Of a DNA stretch of 64,000 nt, positions 17,008 through 25,579 are shown in pieces; position 1 is the first letter of the stretch; every line of letters begins with the position of its first letter. Below the pieces are notes generated by a model. The model was not told the DNA's origin, searched no databases, and saw only the letters and a program-made list of their open reading frames with translations. A program made the translations under genes and the position numbers. This stretch comes from JACPUX01 sp964517465. GTDB taxonomy: Bacteria; Pseudomonadota; Gammaproteobacteria; Burkholderiales; Casimicrobiaceae. The stretch is from NCBI GenBank assembly GCA_964517465.1, contig CAZFEK010000014.1:1-64000 (forward strand), in the 5' to 3' direction.

Positions 17008-17404
17008 GGCCTACGTCGATACCTCGGCGCTGATCGCCTTTGTCGATCGCTCCGACAGCCACCATACTCTGTTCCGTCAGCTCTTCGCCAGTCCTCCGCC
17101 TTTGTTCACCTCAACTCTGGTTGTGGCCGAAGGCCACGGTTGGTTTTTGAAGCGCTACGATCGCCTCCGGGCGCTGCAGTTTCTGGCGTTAATCGAGGAC
17201 CTCAAGCCCCTGCGCGTTCACGCCGGCGGACCCGCCGGGTTGGCGGCCGCCACAGCCCTCTTGCGCCGGTTTTCCGATCAGGAATTGACGCTGGTCGACG
17301 CCCTTGGCTTGCACCTCATGCTTCTGCACAAAACCAAGTGTTGCTGGTCCACCGATCGGCATTTGCGACTGACCGGCACGCCTTTGGTCATCGACGAACT
17401 TTGA
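16991..17404 (+). CDS. PIN-domain ribonuclease toxin (VapC-like)
   Basis: 137 aa. The PIN fold opens with YVDTSALIAFVDRSDSHHTL, where the Asp of VDTSALI is the first metal ligand. A second acidic residue is in TLVVAEGHGW, and the later SDQELTLVDALGLHLMLLH gives the third and fourth acidic positions. VapC toxins cut initiator tRNA or rRNA. It has no obvious ribosome-binding site; translation is probably coupled to the overlapping antitoxin. Confidence 0.82.
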   Translation: MARKNEAYVDTSALIAFVDRSDSHHTLFRQLFASPPPLFTSTLVVAEGHGWFLKRYDRLRALQFLALIEDLKPLRVHAGGPAGLAAATALLRRFSDQELTLVDALGLHLMLLHKTKCCWSTDRHLRLTGTPLVIDEL

Positions 17405-17432
17405 AATCACCCCGCTTTTCAAGAAAGCAAAC

Positions 17433-18641
17433 ATGAAATACAAAAAAGTCTTGTTCGCCGCACTGGCCGCCCTCGTGCTTGCGGGCGCCGCGACCTGGTT
17501 CAGCCTCGACAAGGAAACCCGGGGGCTGTTGCAGGCGATACCCACCAACCGCGATGTCTTGTTCTGGAGCCAGGCCCAGCGCGATGCCGCTTTCCGCGCC
17601 CTGGACCGCTTGCCGATATTGGCCAAGGCGCGCGCCATCCCCGCCGGTGGCACGCCCCGGCCGCTGCCGCCCGGGCCGCCGCTGCCCCCGCTCGCGGTCG
17701 ATGTCGACACATTCATGGCGAGCCAGCGCAACGCCGCGCTCATCGTCGTGCACGATGGCAAAGTGCGGCTGGAACGCTACGGCCTCGATTTCGACGCGAC
17801 CGGACGCTGGACGAGTTTCTCGGTCGCCAAATCGATCACCTCCACCCTGGTGGGCGCAGCCATCGCCGATGGTTTCATCAAGAGCATGGACGACAAAGTG
17901 AGCGTCTATGTGCCGCAGATAAAGGGCTCGGCCTATGACGAGGTGAGCTTGCGACAGTTGTTGACCATGACTTCCGGCATCCGATGGAACGAGGATTATG
18001 CCGACCCCAAGTCGGATGTCGCGCGCTTCAACAACCATGAGCCCGAGGAAGGCCTGGAGTCATTGGTCAGCTATTTGCGCCGCCTGCCGCGCGAGGTGCC
18101 CGCCGGCACGCGCTGGCATTACAGCACCGGCGAGACCAACCTCGTGGGCATCATCGTCGCGCAGGCGGTAGGCAAGCCGCTCGCGGAATACTTGTCCGAG
18201 AAGATTTGGAAACCGGCGGGCATGGAACAATCGGCAACCTGGATCCTCTCGCGCACTGGCCGCGAAATCAGCGGCTGCTGCATCCAAGCGGCAACCCGTG
18301 ACTTCGCGCGCTTCGGTTTGTTCATTCTCGATGGGGCGCAAGTCCAGGGCAAAAGCGTTCTGCCCGCAGGCTGGCTCGCCGAAGCAACTACCGAGCGCGT
18401 AGGCATAGGCCGGCCCGGATATGGCTACGGCTATCAATGGTGGACATTCAGCGACGGCTCGTTTGCGGCGCGCGGCATTTTCGGTCAGAGCATTTTCATC
18501 GACCCGAAACGCAAGCTGGTGATCGCCGCCAACGCCAACTGGTCCGGCGGTGCCAGCCACAAACCCAGCATCGAGGAAAGGCGGGCTTTTTGGAGCGCGG
18601 TGCAGCGGGCCTTGGACGACGAAGCGGGTGTGAAAGGCTGA
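17433..18641 (+). CDS. Beta-lactamase-family serine hydrolase (class C/EstB-like)
   Basis: 402 aa. The N-terminal hydrophobic stretch VLFAALAALVLAGAATWF is a signal peptide or membrane anchor. The catalytic SxxK is Ser130-Val-Ala-Lys133 in WTSFSVAKSITSTLVGAAI. A tyrosine motif is in RWHYSTGETNLVGIIV. The fold is shared by class C beta-lactamases, D-aminopeptidases and esterases, and nothing here points to antibiotic resistance. It is probably periplasmic or attached to the inner membrane. Not obviously linked to its neighbours. Confidence 0.82.
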   Translation: MKYKKVLFAALAALVLAGAATWFSLDKETRGLLQAIPTNRDVLFWSQAQRDAAFRALDRLPILAKARAIPAGGTPRPLPPGPPLPPLAVDVDTFMASQRNAALIVVHDGKVRLERYGLDFDATGRWTSFSVAKSITSTLVGAAIADGFIKSMDDKVSVYVPQIKGSAYDEVSLRQLLTMTSGIRWNEDYADPKSDVARFNNHEPEEGLESLVSYLRRLPREVPAGTRWHYSTGETNLVGIIVAQAVGKPLAEYLSEKIWKPAGMEQSATWILSRTGREISGCCIQAATRDFARFGLFILDGAQVQGKSVLPAGWLAEATTERVGIGRPGYGYGYQWWTFSDGSFAARGIFGQSIFIDPKRKLVIAANANWSGGASHKPSIEERRAFWSAVQRALDDEAGVKG

Positions 18642-18706
18642 GACTCAGACGACGCGTCGAGCTTTCGCCCTGGTCGAGGGGAGTCTCGCGGTCCGCGCCA
18701 AGCCTG

Positions 18707-18967
18707 CTAGGCGGCTGTTTCCAACGGAACTTCCCAACCGGGGAAGACCAACACCGCGGGATGGCATTTGAGGGCGCGAGCAAGAACCTTGGCACGCTCC
18801 ACACCGAGATTGACTCGGCCGTTCTCAATGGCGGAGATCGTCGATTGTGGAATACCGGTCAGTTCGGCAAGATCACTCTGGCTCAACTCCTGTAACTCCC
18901 GAATGATTCGGACCGACTCACCGACCGAGACTTCAATGCGCTGCCGCGCGGGACTGTAGTTTTTCAT
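18707..18967 (-). CDS. XRE-family antitoxin (HigA-like)
   Basis: 86 aa. An HTH_3 domain spans about residues 18-70: VRIIRELQELSQSDLAELTG followed by IPQSTISAIENGRVNLGVER. It starts one base after the end of the RelE-like gene, giving the toxin-first order typical of higBA. It would neutralise the toxin and repress the shared promoter. Transcribed from the strong promoter at 19259-19288. Confidence 0.85.
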   Translation of the reverse strand: MKNYSPARQRIEVSVGESVRIIRELQELSQSDLAELTGIPQSTISAIENGRVNLGVERAKVLARALKCHPAVLVFPGWEVPLETAA

Positions 18968-18968
18968 C

Positions 18969-19253
18969 TCAGGGCCTCCGATAATCGTGGGCGGTCACTT
19001 GAACCACTTGAATCAACAAGACTTCGGCAACGACTTGGTAGATTACTCGCCATCGCAGCCCAAGACGCGACGAGCGGCAGCCTTTCCACTCGCCGGACAA
19101 AGCTTCGTCATGAAACCCTTTGATTTGGCGCAAACCGAGGGGTCCGGAAAGACGCGCGATGTCTTTCCATTTCTCGTAGCGTTTCAGAATCTCAATGGGA
19201 ACGTCCCCGGAAAGTTGCTTGTTGACTCGACGATGTTCTTCAATTCGCCACAT
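18969..19253 (-). CDS. RelE/HigB-family mRNA interferase toxin
   Basis: 94 aa. The core GPLGLRQIKGFHDEALSGEW followed by KGCRSSRLGLRWRVIYQVVA and LIQVVQVTAHDYRRP is the RelE-like beta-sheet with basic residues and the C-terminal HDYRR (compare YoeB/HigB ends). Such toxins cut mRNA on the ribosome. The ATG at 19253 sits directly beside the promoter -10 region, so the transcript is probably leaderless. It precedes its antitoxin. Confidence 0.82.
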   Translation of the reverse strand: MWRIEEHRRVNKQLSGDVPIEILKRYEKWKDIARLSGPLGLRQIKGFHDEALSGEWKGCRSSRLGLRWRVIYQVVAEVLLIQVVQVTAHDYRRP

Positions 19254-19288
19254 GTCATATTATGACTATACTACAAATGGTATGTCAA
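19254..19288 (-). promoter_or_regulatory. Strong sigma-70 promoter with overlapping palindromic operator for the RelE/XRE pair
   Basis: On minus, -35 TTGACA (19288-19283), an 18-bp spacer, and -10 CATAAT (19264-19259). The palindrome GTCATA-T-TATGAC (19254-19266) covers the -10 box and ends at the start codon. The predicted transcription start falls at or within a base or two of the toxin ATG. The palindrome is a likely antitoxin operator. Confidence 0.7.
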
Positions 19289-19510
19289 GCCAGGATTCCG
19301 CGCTCGGAGATCCGCGCGACCCTCCGGGAGCCGGGTGTCGCCACAGGCCCCGGGAGTCCGCGAGCAGGCAAATCCGATACAAGGCTTGCCACAGGTTCGT
19401 ACACACCGTCGAGCCGGCCTCTCTTCGTTTTGCCCTGAAACCAGACTTTTTTGTTGCCCGCGACTTGGCCAGGCTGCGCATGGCAACCTTGCGCGTGCCG
19501 CGATCGCGGT

Positions 19511-19972
19511 TCAGGATGCCGAGCGCAGGCGGTAGCCTTCCTTGGCCGCCCGCGCTTTCTTCGCTTCCTCTCGCGTATAAGCCCGCCCCGACCAGAGCAT
19601 GCGATAAGCGACTTCTTCGTTGCCGTTTTCACACAGTTCAAGAACGCGCCGAAAAAGCGGCTGGAAGGTCTCGGAGCGGTGGCTCTGTTCGTGTTCCTCG
19701 AGCGAGTTCCAGAAGGTCACCACCAGCGCCTCGCGATCCTTGAGCGGCGTGGCAAGGGCTTGGCCCACGGTGGAACCTTCGTTGGAAATCTGTCCGGTGT
19801 TCATCACCACGAAGCCGCCGATGAAACCGGTTTCCGAGTGGTAGGTTTTGACGTTTTCGCAGAGTTCGGCCACGCGCATTTCCAGTTCGTCGACCGTGAA
19901 CTCCGCGCGTAAGACGACGCGGTTGACGGTGACGATGCCCTCGTCGCCGAATCCTTCAATGAGTGCCGACAT
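19511..19972 (-). CDS. Unknown protein with ABM/dimeric alpha-beta-barrel-like features
   Basis: 153 aa from ATG 19972, which has GAGGAG seven bases upstream. I do not recognise a named family. The middle reads TYHSETGFIGGFVVMNTGQI and ALVVTFWNSLEEHEQSHRSE, reminiscent of ABM-type monooxygenase folds (strand, conserved W, then helix). The C-terminal 20 residues are basic. It follows a 62-aa gene in the same operon, with a good promoter at 20217-20245. Function unknown. Confidence 0.6.
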   Translation of the reverse strand: MSALIEGFGDEGIVTVNRVVLRAEFTVDELEMRVAELCENVKTYHSETGFIGGFVVMNTGQISNEGSTVGQALATPLKDREALVVTFWNSLEEHEQSHRSETFQPLFRRVLELCENGNEEVAYRMLWSGRAYTREEAKKARAAKEGYRLRSAS

Positions 19973-19997
19973 GATCGCGCTCCTCAACTTTGGCCGC

Positions 19998-20186
19998 TTA
20001 CGCGCGCGGCGTCTGCGCCTCGGGCAACAGGGCCTGCCAGGACGAATCGAAGGCCGATTCGAGATCCGGAAGGGGCAGGGGCTGCTGGTCGATCGCCGTG
20101 CGTGGCAGCGCGCATGCCTGCAGGAGGGGGAAACTCGCCGAACCGGTTTGTTCGACTTGGTTGCAGAGGTGCTCGAGGGAATGCAT
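19998..20186 (-). CDS. Small hypothetical protein (62 aa)
   Basis: Begins MHSLEHLCNQVEQTGSASFP at ATG 20186, with GGAG seven bases upstream. It is Gln-, Leu- and Pro-rich (LPLPDLESAFDSSWQALLPE) with two cysteines and no membrane segment. The good ribosome-binding site, a promoter at 20217-20245 and the 25-bp spacing to the next gene support a real two-gene operon. No family recognised. Confidence 0.5.
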   Translation of the reverse strand: MHSLEHLCNQVEQTGSASFPLLQACALPRTAIDQQPLPLPDLESAFDSSWQALLPEAQTPRA

Positions 20187-20216
20187 GATCGATCTCCATG
20201 GGTGGGTCACGGCACC

Positions 20217-20245
20217 AAGATATCAATCCATACTCTTTTAGTCAA
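20217..20245 (-). promoter_or_regulatory. Sigma-70 promoter of the small unknown operon
   Basis: On minus, -35 TTGACT (20245-20240), a 17-bp spacer, and -10 TATCTT (20222-20217), about 31 bp before the 62-aa gene start. It is a local AT-rich patch in GC-rich DNA. Confidence 0.55.
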
Positions 20246-20694
20246 CTATGGTCACAATAGCCTGGCGCCATCCACAACAAGGCGGCCTGGCCGCCGATTG
20301 CTCCGCGTCGGACTCGGCCACGCCCGGTCGCGTAACCCCCAAGTAACCCACTTGTTCTTGGCATTCGCGCCGATCGAATGTCATGCTGCACAGGCGTCTT
20401 GAATAGTTGTCGTAGCGTGGTTGCACGCACCTTGGCAGGCAGTCCGAACGGGGCCACGCGTGGCCGCACGGGGGAACACGGTGCGGTTCCTCCTCGGCAA
20501 TTCGGGGCACCCAATTGGCAAGCGCGGAGTCGCCTTCCCGCCGGGAATCAGAGTCCCGCGTGCCGGTCGCTTCGCTCTAGCGACACGAAGGCTGGGGACC
20601 CGTCCCGATTTCCGTCGGCACCGCGCCGGATCGGTTCGGCTAGGGCGGCACCCGTTGGGACCGCATTCGCATGCGCCATCGATGAGGGAGAGCC
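20246..20694. other. 449-bp region without a supported gene
   Basis: Open frames exist on both strands but none has a ribosome-binding site or recognisable protein; they are Arg/Pro/Ala-rich as expected of chance frames in GC-rich DNA. The stretch holds the promoter region of the subtilase gene (GAGGGAG lies five bases before its ATG). I see no transposase, tRNA or clear repeat. Confidence 0.4.
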
Positions 20695-22176
20695 ATGAAG
20701 CGGCAAACACCATTTTTCCGAATTGCGGCCCTCGCGTTCTTGCTGGCCATCGGCGCGCCCACGGTCATCGCGGGCGATGTTCCGCAAGCGCTCTTTGACA
20801 AAGCGGCGCACAGCGGCACGGTGCGGGTCATCGTAGAGCTTCGGGTCGCCACCGTTCCCGAAGCAAAGCTCGTCAGCGATCAAGCGGTCGCCGCGCAAAG
20901 AAACGATATTGCCGCGGCGCGCGCGACCGTCTTGAAGCGCCTGGCCGGTACGGGCCATCGCACCATGCGCGAGTACACCACTATTCCCTTCGTGGCGTTG
21001 GAAGTGGCGCCAGACGCCTTGGCCGCGCTGGCGGCATCGACTGATGTGGTGGGCGTGGTGGAAGACATTTTGCTGGCGCCGGCGCTCAACGACAGCGTGC
21101 CGCTCATCGGCGCCGATCAGGCCTGGGCGGCCGGCTACGACGGCAGCGGCTTTGTCGTGGCCGTGCTCGACACCGGCATCGAGAGCAGCCACCCCTTTCT
21201 TGCCGGGAAGGTGATTGAGGAAGCCTGCTTTTCCGCCAACGCCAATTGTCCGAACGGGCTGACCACGCAGACCGGGCCGGGGTCGGGAGTGCCCTGCGCT
21301 TACGTGCCCGTTCACTGCCGTCATGGCACGGCCGTGGCGGGTGTTGCCGCTGGAGCGGGTGCCGGCTTTTCAGGCGTCGCCAAAGGTGCACGGCTGATGT
21401 CGGTGCAGATTTTCTCGCAGCAAACTGGAAGTCCATGCACTGGGTGGGGTGCCGATCCATGCGCTCTGGCTCTCACCTCGGATACGGTCGCAGGCATGGA
21501 GTGGGTTTATCTGCTGAGGGCGGTCCACAATTTCGCCGCGGTCAATCTGAGTATCGCGAGTTTGACCACGGGCGGCTCGGGTTGGGTCTCCCCATGCGAC
21601 AGTGCCCTGGCCGCCATGACCGCGGTAACCGAAAACCTGCGTCTTGCGGGTATCGTCACAGTCGCAGGTTCAGGTAATAACGGATTCCCGGACGCCTTGA
21701 CGTGGCCGGCATGTATCTCCAGCGCCGTGAGCGTGGGCTCCACGACCATGGTCGATACCGTTTCCGCATTCTCAAACTCGGCCTCGTTCCTGTCTCTGCT
21801 GGCACCTGGCGAAGAGATAACGACCTCGCTGCCTGGCGGGGGATTCTCCGTGAACGGTTGGGGGACCTCTTACGCCACCCCGCATGTGTCCGGCGCCTGG
21901 GCGATCTTGAAGCAGAAGAAACCCACTGCCACCGTGAGCGAAATTCTCAATGCCCTGGTCCGCACCGGCCGCCCGGTGCTCGACACCCGTAACGGCATCA
22001 CCAAACCACGTATTCAGCTGAACCTGGCCTTGTTGGACTTGTCACCTGGCACGCCCATTCCTACCCTCTCCGGGTGGCCTCTGGTTGGCTTGGCGGGCCT
22101 GCTGGCAATGGGAGGCCTTAGCGCCTTGCGCGGGCGGTTTGGGCGGGGCGAGGAGACAGGACGCCGTTCTTCCTGA
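20695..22176 (+). CDS. Secreted S8 subtilase with C-terminal IPTL-CTERM sorting tail
   Basis: 493 aa. Signal peptide RIAALAFLLAIGAPTVIA, then an inhibitor-like N-terminal domain to about residue 125. The catalytic triad is complete: Asp in VAVLDTGIESSHPF, His in HCRHGTAVAGVAAG, Ser in GWGTSYATPHVSGAW. The C-terminus has IPTLSGWP, a hydrophobic helix VGLAGLLAMGGLSAL, and an Arg-rich end RGRFGRG. This is an IPTL-CTERM signal, known to be cleaved by an exosortase-type transpeptidase (XrtH). No exosortase gene is in the window. Extracellular or surface protease, substrate unknown. Confidence 0.88.
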   Translation: MKRQTPFFRIAALAFLLAIGAPTVIAGDVPQALFDKAAHSGTVRVIVELRVATVPEAKLVSDQAVAAQRNDIAAARATVLKRLAGTGHRTMREYTTIPFVALEVAPDALAALAASTDVVGVVEDILLAPALNDSVPLIGADQAWAAGYDGSGFVVAVLDTGIESSHPFLAGKVIEEACFSANANCPNGLTTQTGPGSGVPCAYVPVHCRHGTAVAGVAAGAGAGFSGVAKGARLMSVQIFSQQTGSPCTGWGADPCALALTSDTVAGMEWVYLLRAVHNFAAVNLSIASLTTGGSGWVSPCDSALAAMTAVTENLRLAGIVTVAGSGNNGFPDALTWPACISSAVSVGSTTMVDTVSAFSNSASFLSLLAPGEEITTSLPGGGFSVNGWGTSYATPHVSGAWAILKQKKPTATVSEILNALVRTGRPVLDTRNGITKPRIQLNLALLDLSPGTPIPTLSGWPLVGLAGLLAMGGLSALRGRFGRGEETGRRSS

Positions 22177-22373
22177 CCGACCGGTCAACCCGATCAAGCG
22201 GGCCGGACGACGACTCAAGTATGGCTTGATCCTGATGGAGCATCTTTTGGGTTGCGGCGCGGAACGATGATCGTGGAAATGTGCTGAGTTCGCCGAACCC
22301 GATTCGATTCCGCGTCAAGGAACGCTCAACTTCCGCGCGTGGGCTTGTGTCTTCTAACGACGAGGAGTTCAAG

Positions 22374-23369
22374 ATGATTCGTTTTCTTTGGTGGGTTCTT
22401 GGAATATCTGCGGCGCTTTTTTTCTCGGGTGCCGGCTTCGCCGCGCAGCGAACCTTTGTTTCCGTTCTCGGCAGCGACGCCAATGTCACCTACAGTTGTT
22501 CCAACTCCCTGCCCTGTCGGGGGTTCACAGCTGCACTTGGCGTGACCGATGCGGGTGGTGAAATAGTGGTCAAAGACTCGGGCGGGTACGGCCCGGTCAT
22601 CATCACGAAGTCGGTCTCCATCATCGCCAACGATGGTGTCTATGCCGGGATCAGCGTTTTTTCCGGTACCGGCATCGAAATCGCGACACCGGGCGTCGAT
22701 GTCCTCCTCAAGGGTTTGACGCTCAACGGCTTGGGCGGTTATATCGGCATCTCCATGAGCGATGGCATACGCCTGACCGTGCTCAACTGTCTGGTTCGGA
22801 ACTTCAGTCTTGACGGTGGGGTGGGCATTAGCGTCGACGCTCCTGGTTTGGCTCGGGTGTTCGACACCGTGCTCCTGGAAAACGCGACCGGGGTGGCCAT
22901 CGGGAACGGAGCAACGGCGGTGATTTCACGCACACGTTTTTTTGGCAACGCCTTGGGTCTGGATGTCCTCGCCGGCGCAGCGGATGAGACGACCACGGAG
23001 GTAAGCGCCTCGGAAGCAGGCCAAAACGGGAACGGCTTCCATGCCCGGGCACTTGCCGGCGGCACCGTGAAACTGAACGTCAAGGACTCCGTGCTTGCGA
23101 AGAATGGCGTCGGTGGCCGCACCTCGAGCACTGGCGGGACAGTTCTATCCACCTATACCGCAAACCTGATCAGCGGTAATAGTGGCGCCGGCCTATATGC
23201 CGAGGGAAGCGGCGCAAAGATTGTCGCCATCGGCAACACGCTCAGCCAGAACAGCTATGGACTCGTTCAGACCGGCGGGAGCGCGGTGGTCTCCACCGGA
23301 GACAACGCGGCTGCGGACAACACCTCCGGACCGAGCTCGGGCACGATCACCCCAATGAGCAAGATTTGA
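22374..23369 (+). CDS. Secreted right-handed beta-helix-like protein
   Basis: 331 aa from ATG 22374, with AGGAG at 22363-22367. The N-terminal FLWWVLGISAALFFSGAGFA is a signal peptide ending at AAQ. A cysteine pair (YSCSNSLPC) follows. The rest is Gly-, Asn- and Thr-rich with irregular beta-helix rungs such as GVGISVDAPGLARVFDTVLL and VAIGNGATAVISRTRFFGNA, the pattern of pectate-lyase-like parallel beta-helices. Many such proteins bind or cut polysaccharides, and no catalytic residues are identifiable. It lies 197 bp after the subtilase on the same strand. Confidence 0.7.
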   Translation: MIRFLWWVLGISAALFFSGAGFAAQRTFVSVLGSDANVTYSCSNSLPCRGFTAALGVTDAGGEIVVKDSGGYGPVIITKSVSIIANDGVYAGISVFSGTGIEIATPGVDVLLKGLTLNGLGGYIGISMSDGIRLTVLNCLVRNFSLDGGVGISVDAPGLARVFDTVLLENATGVAIGNGATAVISRTRFFGNALGLDVLAGAADETTTEVSASEAGQNGNGFHARALAGGTVKLNVKDSVLAKNGVGGRTSSTGGTVLSTYTANLISGNSGAGLYAEGSGAKIVAIGNTLSQNSYGLVQTGGSAVVSTGDNAAADNTSGPSSGTITPMSKI

Positions 23370-23410
23370 AGCGCCCAAGCTCCGCGCCGGTCGCCGCCTT
23401 CGAAGTGCAG

Positions 23411-25198
23411 CTAGGCCAGGATGCCGAAGTCCCTTGCCAAGACGCGCCACTCAGGCGTTTCCCGCATTTCCTCGAAGGTCGGATCGACGGGCGCACAGAT
23501 GAAATTGGCGTCGCGCTCCCTTGCCGCCCGCTCCAGCCAATGAAACGCGGCGGCATGATCACCGAGCCGCGCGTGGACCATGGCCACCTGGTAGGGCGAG
23601 ACGTACTTGTCGGAGAAGGCTTCTCTCATGTGGTCGAGCAGCGCCTTCGCTTCCTCGGTTCGCTTCAGCATCGCCAGCGCCTGCGCGCGGCCGCAGCACC
23701 CAATGGAAAGATCCGGCGCGAACTCGGAAGCCCATTGGTAGTGGACGAGCGCCTCGTCCGGCCGTTGCAGGCACAAGTAAGTGAAGCCCAGCAGCGTTCG
23801 CGCCAAGAGATTGCGCGAGTCGACATCCGTAACCGCGAGAAACTCGGCTTCAGCGGATTCGTATCGCCCCGAGTAAAGCGTGAGCAGGGCCAGATGGCAG
23901 CGCAGGGATTGGTCCAGTGGATCGAGTTCCCGCGCCAGAAGAAACTCGCGTTCCGCATGGTCGAAAACACGTCGGAACATCAAAGCGTGCGCGTAGGATT
24001 GGTGGGCGTAGCGGGCGCCGGGCGCGAGGCGTATGGCTCGACGGTACATCGGTTCGGCGGAGTTCCAGTCGTATTCGAAGCGAAACAGGATACTGGCTAG
24101 CGCCGAGCATGCCTCACTCAAGTCCGGCGCGATTTCCAAAGCGCGCTGCGCGGCTTGCTTGGCAACGCCAATCGTTTCCGAGGAAGCAGCCGTCCAGGCC
24201 ACCACGCCCAGGTGCGCCAAGGCCAGGCCGGAATGGCCCGCGGCGAACGCAGGGTCAAGCCGAAGTGCGCGCGAAAACAGCTCGATCGCTTTGCGATAGC
24301 CCTCGACGGATTGTTGGCGCAAAGCGAATCGCGCTCGGTCGTGATAGTCCTTCGCCTTGGCACTTGCGGTCGCGCCTAAGGGTGCGGGCAAGGCCGGTGA
24401 CGATCCGAGCGGCGCCATGCTTGTCGGGGTCCGGGTGAGAAACTGGATCAGTTCGCGGGTGAGTTTCTCCTGCATGCCAAAGGGAGCACCGGGGATTTCG
24501 CAGTAGTGGCCCGACCAGACCAGCGCACCGTCGCGTGTGGCTTCGAGCCGAACGCTAACCCGCATCCGACCGGCCTCTCGGATCACGGTGCCGCGAAGTA
24601 CGGCACCGACGCCGAGAGCGGCCCCGATCACGCGATGGTCGGTCGCTTTGTCCTGGAAGCGCGCGGCCGACGTTCTCGCCACGACCTTGCACCCCGGCGA
24701 GCCCGCAAGCGCGTCGATCACGCCATCGGCCAAGGCCTGGCAAAAAGGTTCGGCTTTTTCGTCACCGGTCGCGTTGACCATGGGGAGTACCGCCACGAAG
24801 CGCGCGTTCGCTTGCCGCACGGCGCGAGGGTCGCGCCAGGATATCCGCGGCGCGTAGCTTCCCAGGGGAATGGAAATCTCGAGATAGGCGTCCTCCCCCT
24901 CGTCTCGATAGTACTGCGCAAGCCGCTCTCTTAGGCGCCCGGCGGTTACGCGCACGATTGGATCTTTGCGCGGATCGAAACTTCCGGCGTCGCGCCCGAG
25001 GCAGTCGATCGCCACCGCGCTTTCCTTGAGCTGCGTGGCAGGATCGCGCAAAGCGCTCTGCACCAAGAACCGCAAAAGACGTTGCTGCTGCAAACACTGT
25101 CGAAAAGTCTGCCCGCCGACAATGCGTTCCAGTTCGGCACCAATGAGATCGATTGGCACCGCATCGGTTGAACGAATGGTTTCCGGTTCGACCGGCAT
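23411..25198 (-). CDS. Winged-helix-like and TolB-like TPR protein (putative signalling regulator)
   Basis: 595 aa from ATG 25198, with GGAG seven bases upstream. The N-terminal 110 residues have CLGRDAGSFDPRKDPIVRVT with AGRLRERLAQYYRDEG, a DNA-binding-like domain often fused to TPR proteins in acidobacteria and proteobacteria. A TolB-like segment follows at about 125-240 (ARFVAVLPMVNATGDEKAEP). From about 270 to 590 there are about eight TPR helices, e.g. AAGHSGLALAHLGVVAWTAA. No membrane segment or cyclase domain is present. It may read a signal and regulate neighbouring secreted proteins (inference). Confidence 0.75.
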   Translation of the reverse strand: MPVEPETIRSTDAVPIDLIGAELERIVGGQTFRQCLQQQRLLRFLVQSALRDPATQLKESAVAIDCLGRDAGSFDPRKDPIVRVTAGRLRERLAQYYRDEGEDAYLEISIPLGSYAPRISWRDPRAVRQANARFVAVLPMVNATGDEKAEPFCQALADGVIDALAGSPGCKVVARTSAARFQDKATDHRVIGAALGVGAVLRGTVIREAGRMRVSVRLEATRDGALVWSGHYCEIPGAPFGMQEKLTRELIQFLTRTPTSMAPLGSSPALPAPLGATASAKAKDYHDRARFALRQQSVEGYRKAIELFSRALRLDPAFAAGHSGLALAHLGVVAWTAASSETIGVAKQAAQRALEIAPDLSEACSALASILFRFEYDWNSAEPMYRRAIRLAPGARYAHQSYAHALMFRRVFDHAEREFLLARELDPLDQSLRCHLALLTLYSGRYESAEAEFLAVTDVDSRNLLARTLLGFTYLCLQRPDEALVHYQWASEFAPDLSIGCCGRAQALAMLKRTEEAKALLDHMREAFSDKYVSPYQVAMVHARLGDHAAAFHWLERAARERDANFICAPVDPTFEEMRETPEWRVLARDFGILA

Positions 25199-25579
25199 GC
25201 TCAGTCTCCGCTCAGGGGAACCGCGCGACCAGTGCGCCACCAGGCTGGCGGTGAAGCACGACCCACCTGGCAATTGACGCAGGCACACGGTTGCTCATGA
25301 GGTGAAACTTTTCGCTGAACCCATCGCAGGCAATGTTGCCCGCATACTTCCCAGCCTGTCAACGCAGCAAATTTCCGTTAGCTGCGGCGAAGAGACGCGC
25401 AGCGGGCGTTCATTCGATTCGCGTCATCCGTCACGCAATTCAATCAAGTATAGTTGTGACTTGTGTCATTGCCAAGTCGCGCGCCTGTTTTGCCCAGTCT
25501 TTTGAGCATACGCGGATACAACCGTTCGTCGTGAGTGGCGTGGCGGCCGCTGCCGATAGCCAACCCCGAAGAGCCCAAA
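25199..25579. other. 381-bp intergenic region, no supported gene
   Basis: Holds the ribosome-binding site and probable promoter of the TPR gene (25447-25475) and the downstream flank of the barrel-protein gene. AT content rises at 25435-25500. No repeat or RNA gene recognised. Confidence 0.5.
25447..25475 (-). promoter_or_regulatory. Sigma-70 promoter candidate for the TPR gene
   Basis: On minus, -35 TTGGCA (25475-25470), a 17-bp spacer, and -10 TATACT (25452-25447). It would give a leader of about 240 nt before the ATG at 25198. The long leader leaves room for regulation, but I see no riboswitch. Confidence 0.5.

Noticed and set aside
19267..19510. Minus-strand frames between the TA promoter and the ABM-like gene
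   Set aside because: Short, Arg/Cys-rich and without ribosome-binding sites; likely non-coding.
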